Positions 10,214-23,439 of a stretch of 64,000 nt of DNA are shown piece by piece; within the stretch, counting starts at the first letter, position 1, and each line of letters starts with the position of its first letter. The stretch is from Escarpia spicata (Eukaryota; Annelida; Polychaeta; Sabellida; Siboglinidae). A model generated the notes under the pieces. The model saw nothing but the letters and a program-made list of their open reading frames with translations, was not told where the DNA came from and searched no databases. The position numbers and the translations under genes were made by a program. The DNA lies in assembly GCA_963995525.1 (NCBI GenBank), contig OZ023211.1, positions 55,895,471 through 55,959,470 of the forward strand. Reading direction: 5' to 3'.

Positions 10214-12720
10214 ACTAAGCACATCACCTATCACTGCTCTCTGACGCATGCTGTTTGAACCAGTAACCCACTGGTACAGATGTCGTACAGAGTCTATTAT
10301 ACTAAGGTATACTAAGCACATCACCTGTCACTGCTCTCTGACGCATGCTGTTTAAACCTGTAACCCACTGGTACAGATGTCGTACAGAGTCTATTATACT
10401 AAGGTATACTAAGCACATCACCTATCATTGCTCTATGACGCATGCTGTTTGAACCAGTAACCCACTGGTACAGATGTCGTACAGAGTCTATTATAGTTTT
10501 ATACTAAGGTATACTAAGCACATCACCTATCATTGCTCTATGACGCATGCTGTTTGAACCAGTAACCCACTGGTACAGATGTCGTACAGAGTCTATTATA
10601 CTAAGGTATACTAAGCACATCACCTGTCACTGCTCTCTGACGCATGCTGTTTGAACCAGTATCCCACTGGTACAGATGTCGTACAGAGTCTATTATATTA
10701 AGGTATACTAAGCACATCACCTATCACAGCTCTCTGACGCATGCTGTTTGAACCAGTAACCCACTGGTACAGGTGTCGTACAGAGTCTATTATACTAAGG
10801 TATACTAAGCACATCACCTATCACTGCTCTCTGACGCATGCTGTTTGAACCAGTAACCCACTGGTACAGTTGTCGTACAGAGTCTATTATACTAAGGTAT
10901 ACTAAGCACATCACCTATCACTGCTCTCTGATGCATGCTGTCTGAACCAATAACCCACTGGTACAGAGTCTATTATACTAAGGTATACTAAGCACATCAC
11001 CTATCACTGCTCTCTGACGCATGCTGTTTGAACCAGTAACCCACTGGTACAGATGTCGTACAGAGTCTATTATACTAAGGTATACTAAGCACATCACCTA
11101 TCACTGCTCTCTGACGCATGCTGTTTGAACCAGTAACCCACTGGTACAGATGTCGTACAGAGTCTATTATACTAAGGTATACTAAGCACATCACCTATCA
11201 TTGCTCTATGACGCATGCTGTTTGAACCAGTAACCCACTGGTACAGATGTCGTACAGAGTCTATTATACTAAGGTATACTAAGCACATCACCTGTCACTG
11301 CTCTCTGACGCATGCTGTTTGAACCAGTAACCCACTGGTACAGATGTCGTACAGAGTCTATTATACTAAGGTATACTAAGCACATCACCTGTCACTGCTC
11401 TCTGACGCATGCTGTTTGAACCAGTATCCCACTGGTACAGATGTCGTACAGAGTCTATTATATTAAGGTATACTAAGCACATCACCTATCACAGCTCTCT
11501 GACGCATGCTGTTTGAACCAGTAACCCACTGGCACAGAGGTCGTACAGAGTCTATTATACTAAGGTATACTAAGCACATCACCTATCACTGCTCTCTGAC
11601 GCATGCTGTTTGAACCAGTAACCCACTGGTACAGATGTCGTACAGAGTCTATTATACTAAGGTATACTAAGCACATCACCTATCACTGCTCTCTGACGCA
11701 TGCTGTTTGAACCAGTAATCCACTGGCACAGATGTCGTACAGAGTCTATTATACTAAGGTATACTAAGCACATCACCTATAACTGCTCTCTGACGCATGC
11801 TGTTTGAACCAGTAACCCACTGGCACAGATGTCGTACAGAGTCTATTATACTAAGGTATACTAAGCACATCACCTATCACTGCTCTCTGACGCATGCTGT
11901 TTGAACCAGTAACCCACTGGCACAGATGTCATACAGAGTCTATTATACTAAGGTATACTAAGCACATCATCTATCACTGCTCTCTGACGCATGCTGTTTG
12001 AACCAGTAACCCACTGGTACAGATGTCGTACAGAGTCTATTATACTAAGGTATACTAAGCACATCACCTGTCACTGCTCTCTGACGCATGCTGTTTGAAC
12101 CAGTAATCCACTGGCACAGATGTCGTACAGAGTCTATTATACTAAGGTATACTAAGCACATCACCTATAACTGCTCTCTGACGCATGCTGTTTGAACCAG
12201 TAACCCACTGGCACAGATGTCGTACAGAGTCTATTATACTAAGGTATACTAAGCACATCACCTATCACTGCTCTCTGACGCATGCTGTTTGAACCAGTAA
12301 CCCACTGGCACAGATGTCATACAGAGTCTATTATACTAAGGTATACTAAGCACATCACCTATCACTGCTGTCTGACGCATGCTGTTTGAACCAGTAACCC
12401 ACTGGTACAGATGTCGTACAGAGTCTATTATACTAAGGTATACTAAGCACATCACCTATCACTGCTCTCTGACACATGCTGTTTGAACCAGTAACCCACT
12501 GGTACAGATGTCGTACAGAGTCTATTATACTAAGGTATACTAAGCACATCACCTGTCACTGCTCTCTGACGCATGCTGTTTGAACCAGTAACCCACTGGT
12601 ACAGATGTTGTACAGAGTCTATTATACTAAGGTATACTAAGCACATCACCTGTCACTGCTCTCTGACGCATGCTGTTTGAACCAGTAACCCACTGGCACA
12701 GATGTCGTACAGAGTCTATT
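10214..12720 (+). repeat. 97-bp satellite array, about 26 copies
   Basis: Head-to-tail copies of a 97-base unit (starts at 10214, 10311, 10408 and onward), each containing GCACATCACCTATCACTG, an imperfect palindrome CCAGTAACCCACTGG and TACAGAGTCTATTATACTA. Copies are highly similar. At least one lacks six bases (near 10968) and one has a small insertion (near 10497). Groups of variants recur at seven-unit (679 bp) and four-unit (388 bp) spacing, showing block amplification. On the minus strand the unit resembles RT motif B. No ORF spans units. Confidence 0.97.
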
Positions 12721-13606
12721 ACTTTTAGAGGTTTCAAATACAATATTTTATGAGGGTTGAGAAGATGGTTTGATAGTTACTCACCAGGTGGACAAGGGTT
12801 GAGAAGATGGTTTGACAGTTACTCACCAGGTGAATGAGGGTTGAGATTGCGTGATGTGGGGTTTCCATGCTGGGCGGTTGCATTGCCTTGCCTACAAATG
12901 TCTCCATGCGTCCCAGCTTCAACATCTGTGACAACAATAAAATAGCTAAAAACACACACAGGGTGTCAATGCTTATATTCTGGCATGGTGATTAAACATA
13001 GAAAATATTTGTGAATATTTGATTCAAATATTAATTATGACCGTATGGTGTAAATGTTTTAAGACATTTTCTTATCATCTTATACTTCCTTGATTATTAT
13101 CAAACATTGTACAATTTCTTTGTGCGGTATTTAATGTGTTTCTAATTACACCATCCTATGTGTAAAATAACATGTTACGATGTGCTGACCTTGATCTGTA
13201 GATCCTCCAATCGTGTCCTGAGGATCTCTGGCAGTTGGTAGTCAGAGAAGTGCCGACTGTGATACTCTGTGTACAAGTGATAACAGATGTCCGGCTATAC
13301 CCTAAGAGGAAAGACTCACGGCTTGATAGGTGTTACCTGCAAAGTAAGTACTTCTCATGAGCTTTAAAAATGATATCTCATTTGTTGAAATATCTTCAAT
13401 AATTTTTTATTTATTTAAAAATTGAAGCAAAATTTTTAAAACTGACATTTTTAAAAATGAGGTAATTTTTACTTATATCGTCTACGGTTTCTTGATGTGT
13501 GGGTTCGTAAATACAGGCATTTTCTTAGTTTGTTATTATTTGTAGAAGAAAATAATCCAGACATTGAAAGATGAGATTATTAAACATGCATTTCTGCCAA
13601 AATCAC
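12721..13606. repeat. Segmental duplication, copy A
   Basis: Nearly identical to 35170-36046, with scattered substitutions and small indels. It carries two exons of the DHX36-like pseudogene. The left edge coincides with the end of the satellite array. Confidence 0.93.
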
Positions 13607-14077
13607 AAAATTTATGGAACATGATCTAGACAGATATTTTTGGTTCGTGGGCAGTTTAAACACCAACTCTACATCTCTGTGAAGTATTCAGCCACACCGC
13701 AACTACTGCATAAAGGTCATCCATATACAAGTACCTCTATATTCAGGTACACATTTATATAACTGAATAAACTGAGGCAATGTGGAATGGAAGAAATTGT
13801 TCAAGCTTGGACATGGCAGAAAGAGGATTCAAAATTGTTTTCTCTCGATTGAGTCTGCTGTTCTAAACACTGCACTACGACACCCCAAGAGTTCCCTTGC
13901 TATCAGAGTACATATATATATGGTCTGACTCACCTTCCAGTCCGGCCCAGATGCTGCTTTGCGTTGGCACGACTCACCCACTCAGGCCTCAAGGTTGCGA
14001 TGTTGTTGGCCGGGTCAAAGTTCTTCTTCTTGATCTTACCCCAATCAACAACATAGACAACGTCATCTATTGTGATA
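12827..14077 (-). pseudogene. DHX36: DHX36-like DEAH-box helicase, three exons, copy A
   Basis: Three minus-strand exons in gene order: 14077-13934 (acceptor cttgcag, donor GAAG|GTGAGT), 13301-13190 (acceptor cctcttag, donor AAG|GTCAGC) and 12925-12827 (acceptor gtcacag, donor CCTG|GTGAG). Phases agree. The first encodes the ITIDD..YV.D.G motif V region and ends at the motif VI Gly-Arg run (here GRTGR); the second contains the YQLPEILR segment; the third begins MLKLG. Together they match the RecA2/winged-helix boundary of DHX36-type helicases, which unwind G-quadruplexes. The second exon has an in-frame TAG at 13297-13295, two codons after its start, and lacks two codons present in copy B. 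Neighbouring exons are absent on the satellite side. Confidence 0.75.
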
Positions 14078-14112
14078 CTGCAAGAGACAAACAGAATGGC
14101 TAAATTCAACAC

Positions 14113-14736
14113 AAGTAACTTTGATGTCCACCAGCCATGCCTTAGGTGAGATTACAGGTTGAACATCCCACCATCCCATTTACTCAGGCCTTTCATTGGC
14201 CACTATCAGAAAGATCATAATCTGATTTATGTATCCAATATGTCGTGGTTTGCCTGTCACAATCAGAATTTTGCGCGTGACCTCCATCAAGCTTAGCCTT
14301 GCCAACAATGTTAGTAACGGGTATATACATATGAATTAAACTACAATTGTTGTATGACATCTCATAAATCAGACATTCCCACCGTTGTCACTTCAAAAAC
14401 AGTCAGCTGTGCGTGTGCGTGCGTGCATATGTGTGTGTGTCTGTGCATGTGAAGTGTGTGATATTCATACACCCACAGGACAAACACTGGAGCTGATAAC
14501 TACATTGGTCAAATTGTTGGTGTCATCGAGATAGTTTGTTTACGCAAATGCATATACGACAAACCAATATACACGCACATACACATGCATACAGTCTTAC
14601 CCTCTCACATATTGTCTCTCAGACTTAAACTCTTTCACACTTACCCTCACTCAAACTTACTCTCTCACATGTTATCTCTCAGACTTACCCTCTATTAGAC
14701 TTACCCTCTGAACAGCACAGTACTCATACAACACAT
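14113..14736. other. No gene seen
   Basis: Intron-like sequence with a GT-rich patch near 14410-14455 and CA/TC-rich words near 14570-14700. No ORF or repeat family recognised. Confidence 0.5.
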
Positions 14737-14960
14737 GTGCAGCACAGAGAGCACATAAACACATCTGTGCAGCACAGAGAGCACATACAACATATGTCTG
14801 TACAGCACAGAACACATGTCTGTACAGGACAGTACATACAACATATTTCTGTAGGTACAGTACACATACAACAGATGTCTGTACAGCCCAGTACATACAA
14901 CGTATTTCTTTACAGCACAGAACACATACAACATATGTCTGTACAGCAGCGACCGTTTAT
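14737..14960 (+). repeat. Degenerate minisatellite, unit about 34 bp
   Basis: Repeated words ACATACAACATATGTCTGTA and CAGCACAG alternate through this stretch in about six to seven diverged units. Long ORFs on both strands here are products of the repeat. Confidence 0.8.
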
Positions 14961-15013
14961 TGTTATAATTGTCTTTGAGGTATTTCTGCCTCATCTCACC
15001 TCATTTTAAAAAA

Positions 15014-15310
15014 AAATGGAGCTGTGCACACTTTGCATTGGAGACTGTTTGATCACTGTAACTCAGAATGTACGGAATCTTGGTGTACAGTTCGATGCCG
15101 AGATGAAGATGGAGACGCACGTGAGTGATACTCTGCGTACAAATGATAACAGATGTCCGGCTATACCCTAAGAGGAAAGACTCACGGGTTAATATCTGTA
15201 ACCTGCAAAGTAAGTACTTATCGTGAGCTTCAAAATGATACCTCATTTGTTCAAATATCTTCAGTAGTTTTTAATTTATTTCTAAAACTGAAGCAACATT
15301 TTAAAAATGG
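15014..15310 (+). mobile_element. LINE fragment (15014-15122) joined to DHX36-like copy C
   Basis: Plus-strand 15014-15122 encodes a piece with TVTQNVRNLGVQFDAEMKME, the post-thumb segment of CR1/L2-like LINE ORF2. At about 15127 it passes abruptly into a third copy of the 13256-13400 sequence (minus-strand DHX36-like exon start and adjoining intron, 15127-15310), including the same TAG codon. The junction looks like a recombination or insertion breakpoint. Confidence 0.7.
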
Positions 15311-17813
15311 GCCATGTGGCCCTGAAGTCCTTTGAACTAATACGTCTATATGTGACCCCGGCTGATCTAATGAGTGATCATTCGGAAAAATTGTAACATC
15401 GTTTTCTTACATTCTTGTAAAGGTTTGGTAGGGTGCTTTACAAGGTTTCAAAAATTATGACTGCTACAAAAATTGGTGAAGTTATGAAGTATTGAACATG
15501 GTAGGGGTCAAAAAGTGAAAATGAAGAAAACGGCTGTTGAAGTTTTACATTATATATGCAAATGGATTGCATGGAAATATTACATGCACAACATTAAAAT
15601 CTAGCACACAGTATGTAATATGTATGTTATGTTGCAATGATACACTGGAAGTACAAATGTGCTGCTACAAAGACTTATCAAGTTATGTCAGATTATGTCT
15701 TTATGTGTAAAACTAAGAGGACAGATTATTTGAGAACAAAAGGTAGACTCACTGTTTGACACAGTTTAAAACCTACAGGCAACTGTCCAGTTTAACAGAG
15801 GTCTTGTGGCTTAATGCCGTCTGTTGACACAAGCTACTGCCAGTGACCAATTACAGATTAGTCACAGTTTCCACCAAACAATAGCAGGCAGAGAATCTTA
15901 GCTCCACAGCTGGGTGTAATACACAACAAGTGATAAATATATGATACACTGGAAGTACAAATGTGCTGCTACAAAAATGTATAAAGTTATGCCAGATTAT
16001 GTCTTTATGTATAAAATTAAGAAGACAGATTATTTGAGAGCAAAAGGTAGTCTAAAGAAAATTTAAAATGGGTCAGCTGGACGGTGATAGATCATTTGAA
16101 CTTGAAGCCTTTGTCAAACTTTTTCTCGACTTCACCGAAGGCGGTGTCCTGCTGTCAGAACTTCGAAGGTGTTACTCACCTAACTTACAGGTCTTTGTCA
16201 GTAAGAATAATGGGATGATAATGTACACCAACGTTGTTTCCTGTAGAAGTCATTTTGTGGGATATATTAGCATTAGTCATGCCAATTCAAAAATTAGTGC
16301 TATATAATAGTAGTTTGTCAAAATGTAAACAAACTCAAAGACAGTTGCAGATTAGCGTTAGCCTGTTCTGAAATATTTTAATGACATACCCCGGTAATGA
16401 TCTATTTCACATAAATATATAGGGAGCTAATGGAGAGGCCCATCATAATCCATAGCACTACAAAATGAAGTATCTGAAAGTCACACTTCATATAGTGAGT
16501 GAGACATCTCATGCTGTCTTTCTGGACTGTCACACTGTCTAATAGTTTCCTATCACAACCCTCATGTACAATATATACCAAAGCTATATATTTCCAACAC
16601 CACAACATATGTATTATCTTTGGATAGGTAATTGAATAGTCTTTCAGATGAACGCAACTAGTAGCAGCAGAAAATGAAACATACAAAAGTTACACCGCAA
16701 ACAATGACATCCATTCTCAAAATGTGATTCATTCAAAAATTAGTGCTATATAATAGTAGTTTGTGAAAATGTAAACAAACTCAAAGACAGTTGCAGCTTA
16801 CTGTCCACCAAGCAGTAGCAGAGCAGTTTTATAATAATAATCCACAAGTTAAGTGGCAGTGATCTTCCTTTTATCACTCGTGATGTTTATTATGAGCAGG
16901 ACGGACAAATGGTTATCATACGTAGACAGGTACAGAAAGAAACTGACTTTTTCTATAAAAAGAACACGTTTGACTATCAATGACATGTATTTCCTATTGT
17001 TGCCCTTTCTGCCGGGCAGAAACAGTTTATGCCCGTCATAAATCAAACAACCCTGTAGGTAATCAAATGTTTTTTTGGTGAATCATAGTTATAGATCATT
17101 AAGGGTTATGAAGGAAGTAATATGTTGACATGTTTACTGTTCACTTATTGCACCACATCTTGCATTTAGAGGAATAATTATAATAGAAAATAAAATGTTG
17201 TGGCACATATTGTTTAATACATGCATCGATGAGAAACCGGGAATTACTTTTCTGTGGCCTAAGAATAACTAATTTCAATTAACTTTCTGCTTATATAAAA
17301 CAACTGCATAAAATATATATTCATACAAGACACAAAGTCTGCATGTGACAGATGTTTTGGGAAGGGGAATAGTGTTCTGTTTCTGGTACAGCAGTGTGTT
17401 ATGCTGATTGACAGGAAAAAAAAAGTCATGTAAAGCTAAATATTGTGTTTTGTTCTACAAATGCTTGCCCAAGCCAATATTATAATGCATAAATATACAT
17501 ACACTGTGTACATAATATACCTTATGTAAGTAGTATGATATTAAACTACAAGCTACTGCTACTATGTCTTGTTGACTATTTAATTTAGTCGCATGTCACA
17601 AGTGTCTTTTTAATCACTGCTCACCGCGTTCTATGTGCCCTTTTCTGAAATGGCACCCTGCCCTTTTGAGAACTTGGGCAGAACACTGTGAAACACACAA
17701 TAGGTTTATTGTGACACATGCACATGTATTTAGTGTAGTATATTCTATCAGTCATACAACAAATAATGATACAACAATTATATCGTGGATTATGAATAAG
17801 TTTCATATTGTAG
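15311..17813. repeat. Intron/intergenic DNA with two internal duplications
   Basis: 15641-15748 and 15941-16050 are diverged copies of one ~108-bp sequence (GATACACTGGAAGTACAAAT) 300 bp apart. 16284-16350 and 16730-16797 are near-identical copies (TTAGTGCTATATAATAGTAG) 446-447 bp apart. A short ORF at 16068-16307 is not recognised. I see no supported gene. Confidence 0.6.
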
Positions 17814-17814
17814 G

Positions 17815-18712
17815 TTGGTGGTGAAGCTGCCTCTCTCACGTCAGCCTAAGGTGAGACAGCTGAAGAAAACGATAGGTGAAGCACTGGACGAAATCAACTC
17901 TTTAAAAATTATTATTTTGTCGAAATATGATATTAGCCCCATGTCTACTCCGGCAACTTCACTGAACTCGAGTATAAGCTCAGTATCATCTGCTGATTAT
18001 TCGCTGTTGCATATCAACTCGGCTGATTCCAATGCACCTACGCATATACCAAATATACGTTACACAGTTCACCCCAGCCAAGAACTAGTTTCTGAGATGT
18101 TTTCACCTACAACGGCAGCATTGGAGCTGCCCAAGCAACTTGACATCTCACCAAGGCCACACAGAGTAGATGCTCTACTCCCCTTTACAACGACAATGTC
18201 GTGTATAAGTCCGCAAGCTAGGACATCATTCAAGAAAGCATTGTTTGATCCAGTCAGAAATCCCAACGTTAAACAGAAAATGCTAAGTACAAGGTTCAGA
18301 AAGACCCTCAATAAGAAAAAGTCCCTTTCGAGGGACTACATCTTTTACTAGAAGAAAGGAAGAAACATGAGGGAGACAATAGCCAAGTCACAGAAGATGT
18401 TGGTAAGCTGACTTTCTGAGGAGATCAGAAAACAGCAATGAGTTACCTGGAAAGAAGGACCCAGTCAGGGGAAGAGGTGCCTTCTCATTGACAGATACTA
18501 TGCAAAATATCTACAAGAAGTTCTGCCTTGAGTACAGCAATTTTAAGATGTCGTTTACTGCATTCTGCAGGGGGAGACCGTCAAATGTCAGGCTGGTTCA
18601 ATACATGCAGACATGTGTGTCTATGCCAGTGTCACGCCAACATGTCCATGAAGGCGACCGCCTCCAAGGTACTGCCAAAGTCCTCATCAGAATTAACCGT
18701 GATGAGTGATGA
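17815..18712 (+). pseudogene. Degenerate repeat-associated protein, Cys-x-Cys-x2-H-x-N type
   Basis: An ORF of 178 codons (17815-18351) is followed in shifting frames by similar-quality coding sequence to about 18712, with stops near 18420 and 18510. The first part has a segment SPQARTSFKKALFDP. The later part has a KNFYLRDD-like position replaced by diverged sequence, then 'NIYKKFCLEYSNFKMSFTAF', then a CLCQCHANM segment. I have seen this layout (a basic helix, a KxSYTxFCRxRP-like stretch, then CLCKxHxN) in many invertebrate and fish repeat-derived proteins but cannot name the family. A polypyrimidine acceptor-like site precedes it at 17813. It is not functional as it stands. Confidence 0.45.
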
Positions 18713-20447
18713 AACGTAAGTGAGAAACTGAATAACTGAGATGACTTTAAAGGTCACACAGGCATTCTGTTAACACGTCATCATATATACACTGGGGGTG
18801 AGGGGGTACCGAGCGAAAGTAGCACACGAAAAAACTATCAAGCAAATTTTAGATCCCGAAAAGATGAAAACGTCATCTTTCTGTTAAGCACCCATTGTGC
18901 ATCAGCAGGAATATAAGTTACTTCAAACAACTGCTGGAGCAGAACACGAATCAAAATTCCATCATGAAATCGTGCATGGAAGTCAAATGCCTCACATTAC
19001 TCTATTCACGGAGCACAAAAAGCCAGCTTCATTGTTAATAGAACAAACATGAAAACAACCAAATGTACACACCACCCTGAAACACATTCTATTAGCATTG
19101 TCAACAGTAAATGTCAAAGGGTTTTTGTCAACTCAAACACAATTAATGGCAATGGTCCTGTTCACCATCCACCAGGGGTACTAATTGCCAAAGATGCATC
19201 GCATAGAATTAGTTTGAGTTATGTTTTATGAATGAACTGAATCAGGGTAAGCCACGTGATTGTGTATATGAATGACTGACTGTCCTTGTTCACAAGTTAT
19301 TATTCTTTGTTATTCAAGTTTAGACAAATACAACATCTAATTTGATGAAATATGTTCTCCAGTCGATGTCTTCAGTACCATTTTGGTTTGCTGCAAGTTG
19401 GTCACAGGCATGCGCAGGTATGCTCCAGCACCCGCAAGCATGCGCTGGCACGCACAGGCATGCACATACACACACAGAAAACAGACTCGAGCACACAAGC
19501 ATGCACGTGAGCAGACGCGCGTGCTCACACACAAATATTGACATCATGTCATGAACTCGGATTTACAACATGAAGTAATTCACAAGAGTAACTTACCGAA
19601 CAACAGTTGTGAAATTCGGAGACAACTGTCCACATCCTTAGGGTGTGCTAACTGATCGATTCATTTGTTGACTGCGGAACAGTTGCATAACAGCCCTGTC
19701 TTTTTTCAAATGTTTAACTGTATGAAACGGGTTATGTACCATTGAGTAGTGCTCGACGGCGGGAAATCCACGTATAATCCATTAATTAATACCGGGAAGA
19801 ACGAGGTTGGTTCTCTTCGATACCAAATGGTGTTGCATGTGCACAAGAACGTGAATCGTTTGCCCAGGTGTGTGACCGATTCTTTGTGAATAGCTCGTCT
19901 GTTGCTTGTGCCTGGAAGCAAAACCCTTCTATTGGTGGGGGAGGGGGGCAGTCTCCTGTAATTCATGGACATACATAATTATTTGTAATGTTCTAATCTC
20001 CAATTTTGACCCTTTCCTGCAGAACTTGCATAGTTACATATATAATATACCAAATGAACTGATACCCCATTGGATATGCGATCAATTCCCATATATAGGA
20101 GTTAGTTAACAAAACGGCAAGCCATTGCTGGTGTGGCCAACCACACAGTGAGAGTTGACTGTTGTTGTCATCCGCGAATGGTATCAGACAATTTTGAATA
20201 CATACTATTTCTTTCTTGGAGTTTTGCTTCTGTACAACTGCCTTGCACTTACCATCACATTGAATATCTAAGACATCAATATTTTGAAACAATAACTTTC
20301 TATTGAACTCGAACCATTGGCGACATAAATTTGTCCCTTTACTGGTGATTGACCCATATATATATTTTCATAGAATGTACCTAAATAGAAAGGTCTTGTT
20401 TTTTATATTTTATTTTGCTTTTGCAAAAAAGGATCAGGTGCATTTAC
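18713..20447. other. No gene seen
   Basis: AT-rich non-coding DNA. 19410-19530 is a GCATGCGC/CACACA-rich low-complexity patch that creates ORFs on both strands. At 20245-20345 (minus) there is weak exon-like sequence with donor GATG|GTAAGT, possibly the exon after the propeller exon at 20448, but its frame is ambiguous so I do not call it. Confidence 0.45.
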
Positions 20448-20578
20448 CAAAACATCCAATGCGTAGAGACAATCATCATGTGACCCAAAGTAGACGTGTC
20501 CATTGGTTGGGTCGACACATGGTGAACGCTTGACCTCTGCACCAGTTTGAAACTGCCAGAAAATCTCGCCAGTGAGAG
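20448..20578 (-). CDS. AASDH: Beta-propeller exon of an AASDH-like protein
   Basis: Minus-strand exon with acceptor tgccttgtag and donor TTTTG|GTAAAT. Read with two leading bases it is open throughout and contains GEIFWQFQTG, then SPCVDPTNGHVYFGSHDD, then LYALDV at the donor. This is a PQQ-type propeller blade as found in the C-terminal domain of the beta-alanine-activating enzyme AASDH (ACSF4). Related quinoprotein-like propellers are an alternative. Only this exon is clear; flanking exons were not resolved. Family assignment is from memory of the SPCVDP..G.V..GSHD pattern. Confidence 0.55.
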
Positions 20579-21499
20579 CTACAAGGCATATATTGTCTAT
20601 ACTTCTGCACCTGGCTGCATATGATCAATGAACAGATAACTGACAAACATAAGTAATAACATCTTTCTTTCATCACACCCTAGAAACCAACAATGTGAAC
20701 GTTGAATTAATATAACTGACTAACATTTCTCAGCACAAACACACGCACGCACACACGCACACACACACACACTACTGTTAGTAACAATACAGTTTTGCCT
20801 AACTTAAACCCAATAACTAAGTAGAGTTTCAATGAAAGAAATAAAAACATAAGATGTACTTGAAACTTTGGCCAATACAACTGAACAAGTAAAATCACTG
20901 TATAAATTAAAACCCCAAATAACAATTGTACATAACTACAAGTACTGGACCCCAACCATGATAATGATATACACACAAAGATAATACATACTGCACTGTC
21001 ATTGTTGATGTCTCGTTATAAGATGTTTGGGGTTGACATGGCAAATGAGTCCGCTGTGGGTTCTTGATCAATGTCTTGGTTGCGGACATATGCTTCAGGT
21101 CTGCTGAACTGTAACATCAGTTGTTATCAGAAATACACAAGCCAAAGGCTAAGGTCCAATAATAGTTGGTCTTCATGGGATGTACCCCAGCAAACTTAAA
21201 AGAAATATTAAATAGTGTTATAAGCATGGACCATCTTAGCATTATATGACAAAATACCAGCACAATTTTACAAGTCAAAACAAGCCAAAGACCAAGACCT
21301 TAATTTGGCAAGAGGCAAATCTTGCCTGTTCAGTGGTCTGCCAGTGTCCACGTAACTCTAAGACTAAGTTCTCACAGCAACAGCTGTCTAGTTCTAGTTG
21401 TTCTAGTTGTTTCCAGCACTCGGCAACGTTCTATTAACTGACTAGTCTGTATATATTGTGGTTACAGTGATCTTATGAGGTCTCATTCAACTAGTCAGC
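20579..21499. other. No gene firmly seen; short (CA)n run
   Basis: A CA/CG-CA run lies at about 20735-20772. A possible minus-strand exon starts after ttacag near 21115, but it is unrecognised and I do not claim it. Confidence 0.4.
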
Positions 21500-21775
21500 C
21501 TTTTTCAGAACATTATCGCCAAGCCGACCTTTCTATGCTGGCACTGAGGGTGGTCACCGCCAGGGTGCTTGTCGTCCTCAGTGGTTCTTTTACGTCCCAA
21601 ATTGAGACGGGACCGACATTAACGTGATCTCCGAGTCACGAGGGATACACAGTCCCCAATGTTGAGAGCCAGGTTTTTACACCAAATATACCATACCTGC
21701 CCGGTCCGGGTTTCGAACTCGGGGCGCCGGCATGTCAGGCGGATGTGCTAACCACTACACTATCGCGTGTCAAAA
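21500..21775 (-). mobile_element. tRNA-derived SINE
   Basis: On the minus strand the 5' end (about 21770) reads like a tRNA: an A box TAGTGTAGTGGTTAGCAC, an anticodon-arm-like CGCCTGACATGCCGGCG, and a B box GAGTTCGAAACCCG. A ~190-base non-tRNA body follows, with TTTGGGACGTAAAAGAACC. The acceptor stem does not pair as in a real tRNA and the body is continuous with it, so this is a SINE, with a tRNA-Val-like head (inference from the GAC anticodon position). Confidence 0.8.
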
Positions 21776-22721
<946 letters not shown>

Positions 22722-23439
22722 CATAATGAAAGATCTGAATAACGCAGGAGGTTCTCAGCATAGCCCACTGCATTTATTAAGAAGGTTTGTATGCAGAGCT
22801 CTGCCTGAGACCAAGTGGACAATGCAGCAAAACACAAATATTTTGGTCGCAGGCTCGAATCCCATATGACGTTATTTTTTGCATTTTTATTTGTAGGCCG
22901 GTAATTTATGTTTTTAATTTTGAAGTATATTTATATTATTTATACCGGTACCTTTATTTATTTACATGGGACGGTCGCGCTTTGTGGCAACACCAGTTTT
23001 TAAGCACGTATTGTTTTGTGCATTTCGGAACGTTGATCATCATCATTTTACTATCAACGTAAGTCTGGACTATTGTGAACGTTTGTGCATCACAGAGATC
23101 TGAACAATGTTATATTATCTGTTTTTACCTGTCTACAAATTGCTAGTTTTAATCATCTACAGCCGGTTGCTTTGTGTTGAACTTGGCGCCATGACACTGC
23201 TTTACTCAGCAACCATGCTACGTAACATCGAGAACTGCATTGAAACACTAAGGCCATCTTCAACGAACTGGAACTTATTGCGGAATTGTAGCCAACACAA
23301 AACAAAGCGCGGTTGCAGGGCCGGCGTGCGTAAGGTCCGTACCATCAAGTGTGTTGTTTCTGCGCGGCAGGCATCTGTTTGTAAACAAACAGGCGTGAAT
23401 GTGGCTGACCTTACTCCAGTACAGAGATCGGCGAGGGAA

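Noticed and set aside
10214..12720. CRISPR-like regular repeats
   Set aside because: Units are contiguous 97-bp tandem copies without spacers, in a eukaryotic setting; this is a satellite.
14672..15009. Cys/Tyr-rich ORFs on both strands
   Set aside because: Produced by the ~34-bp minisatellite; no splice or start context.
20245..20345. Second AASDH-like exon
   Set aside because: A donor is present but no frame is consistently open from a matching acceptor in the required phase.
21690..21775. tRNA-Val gene on the minus strand
   Set aside because: A and B boxes are present but the acceptor stem does not pair and a long body follows; it is a SINE head.
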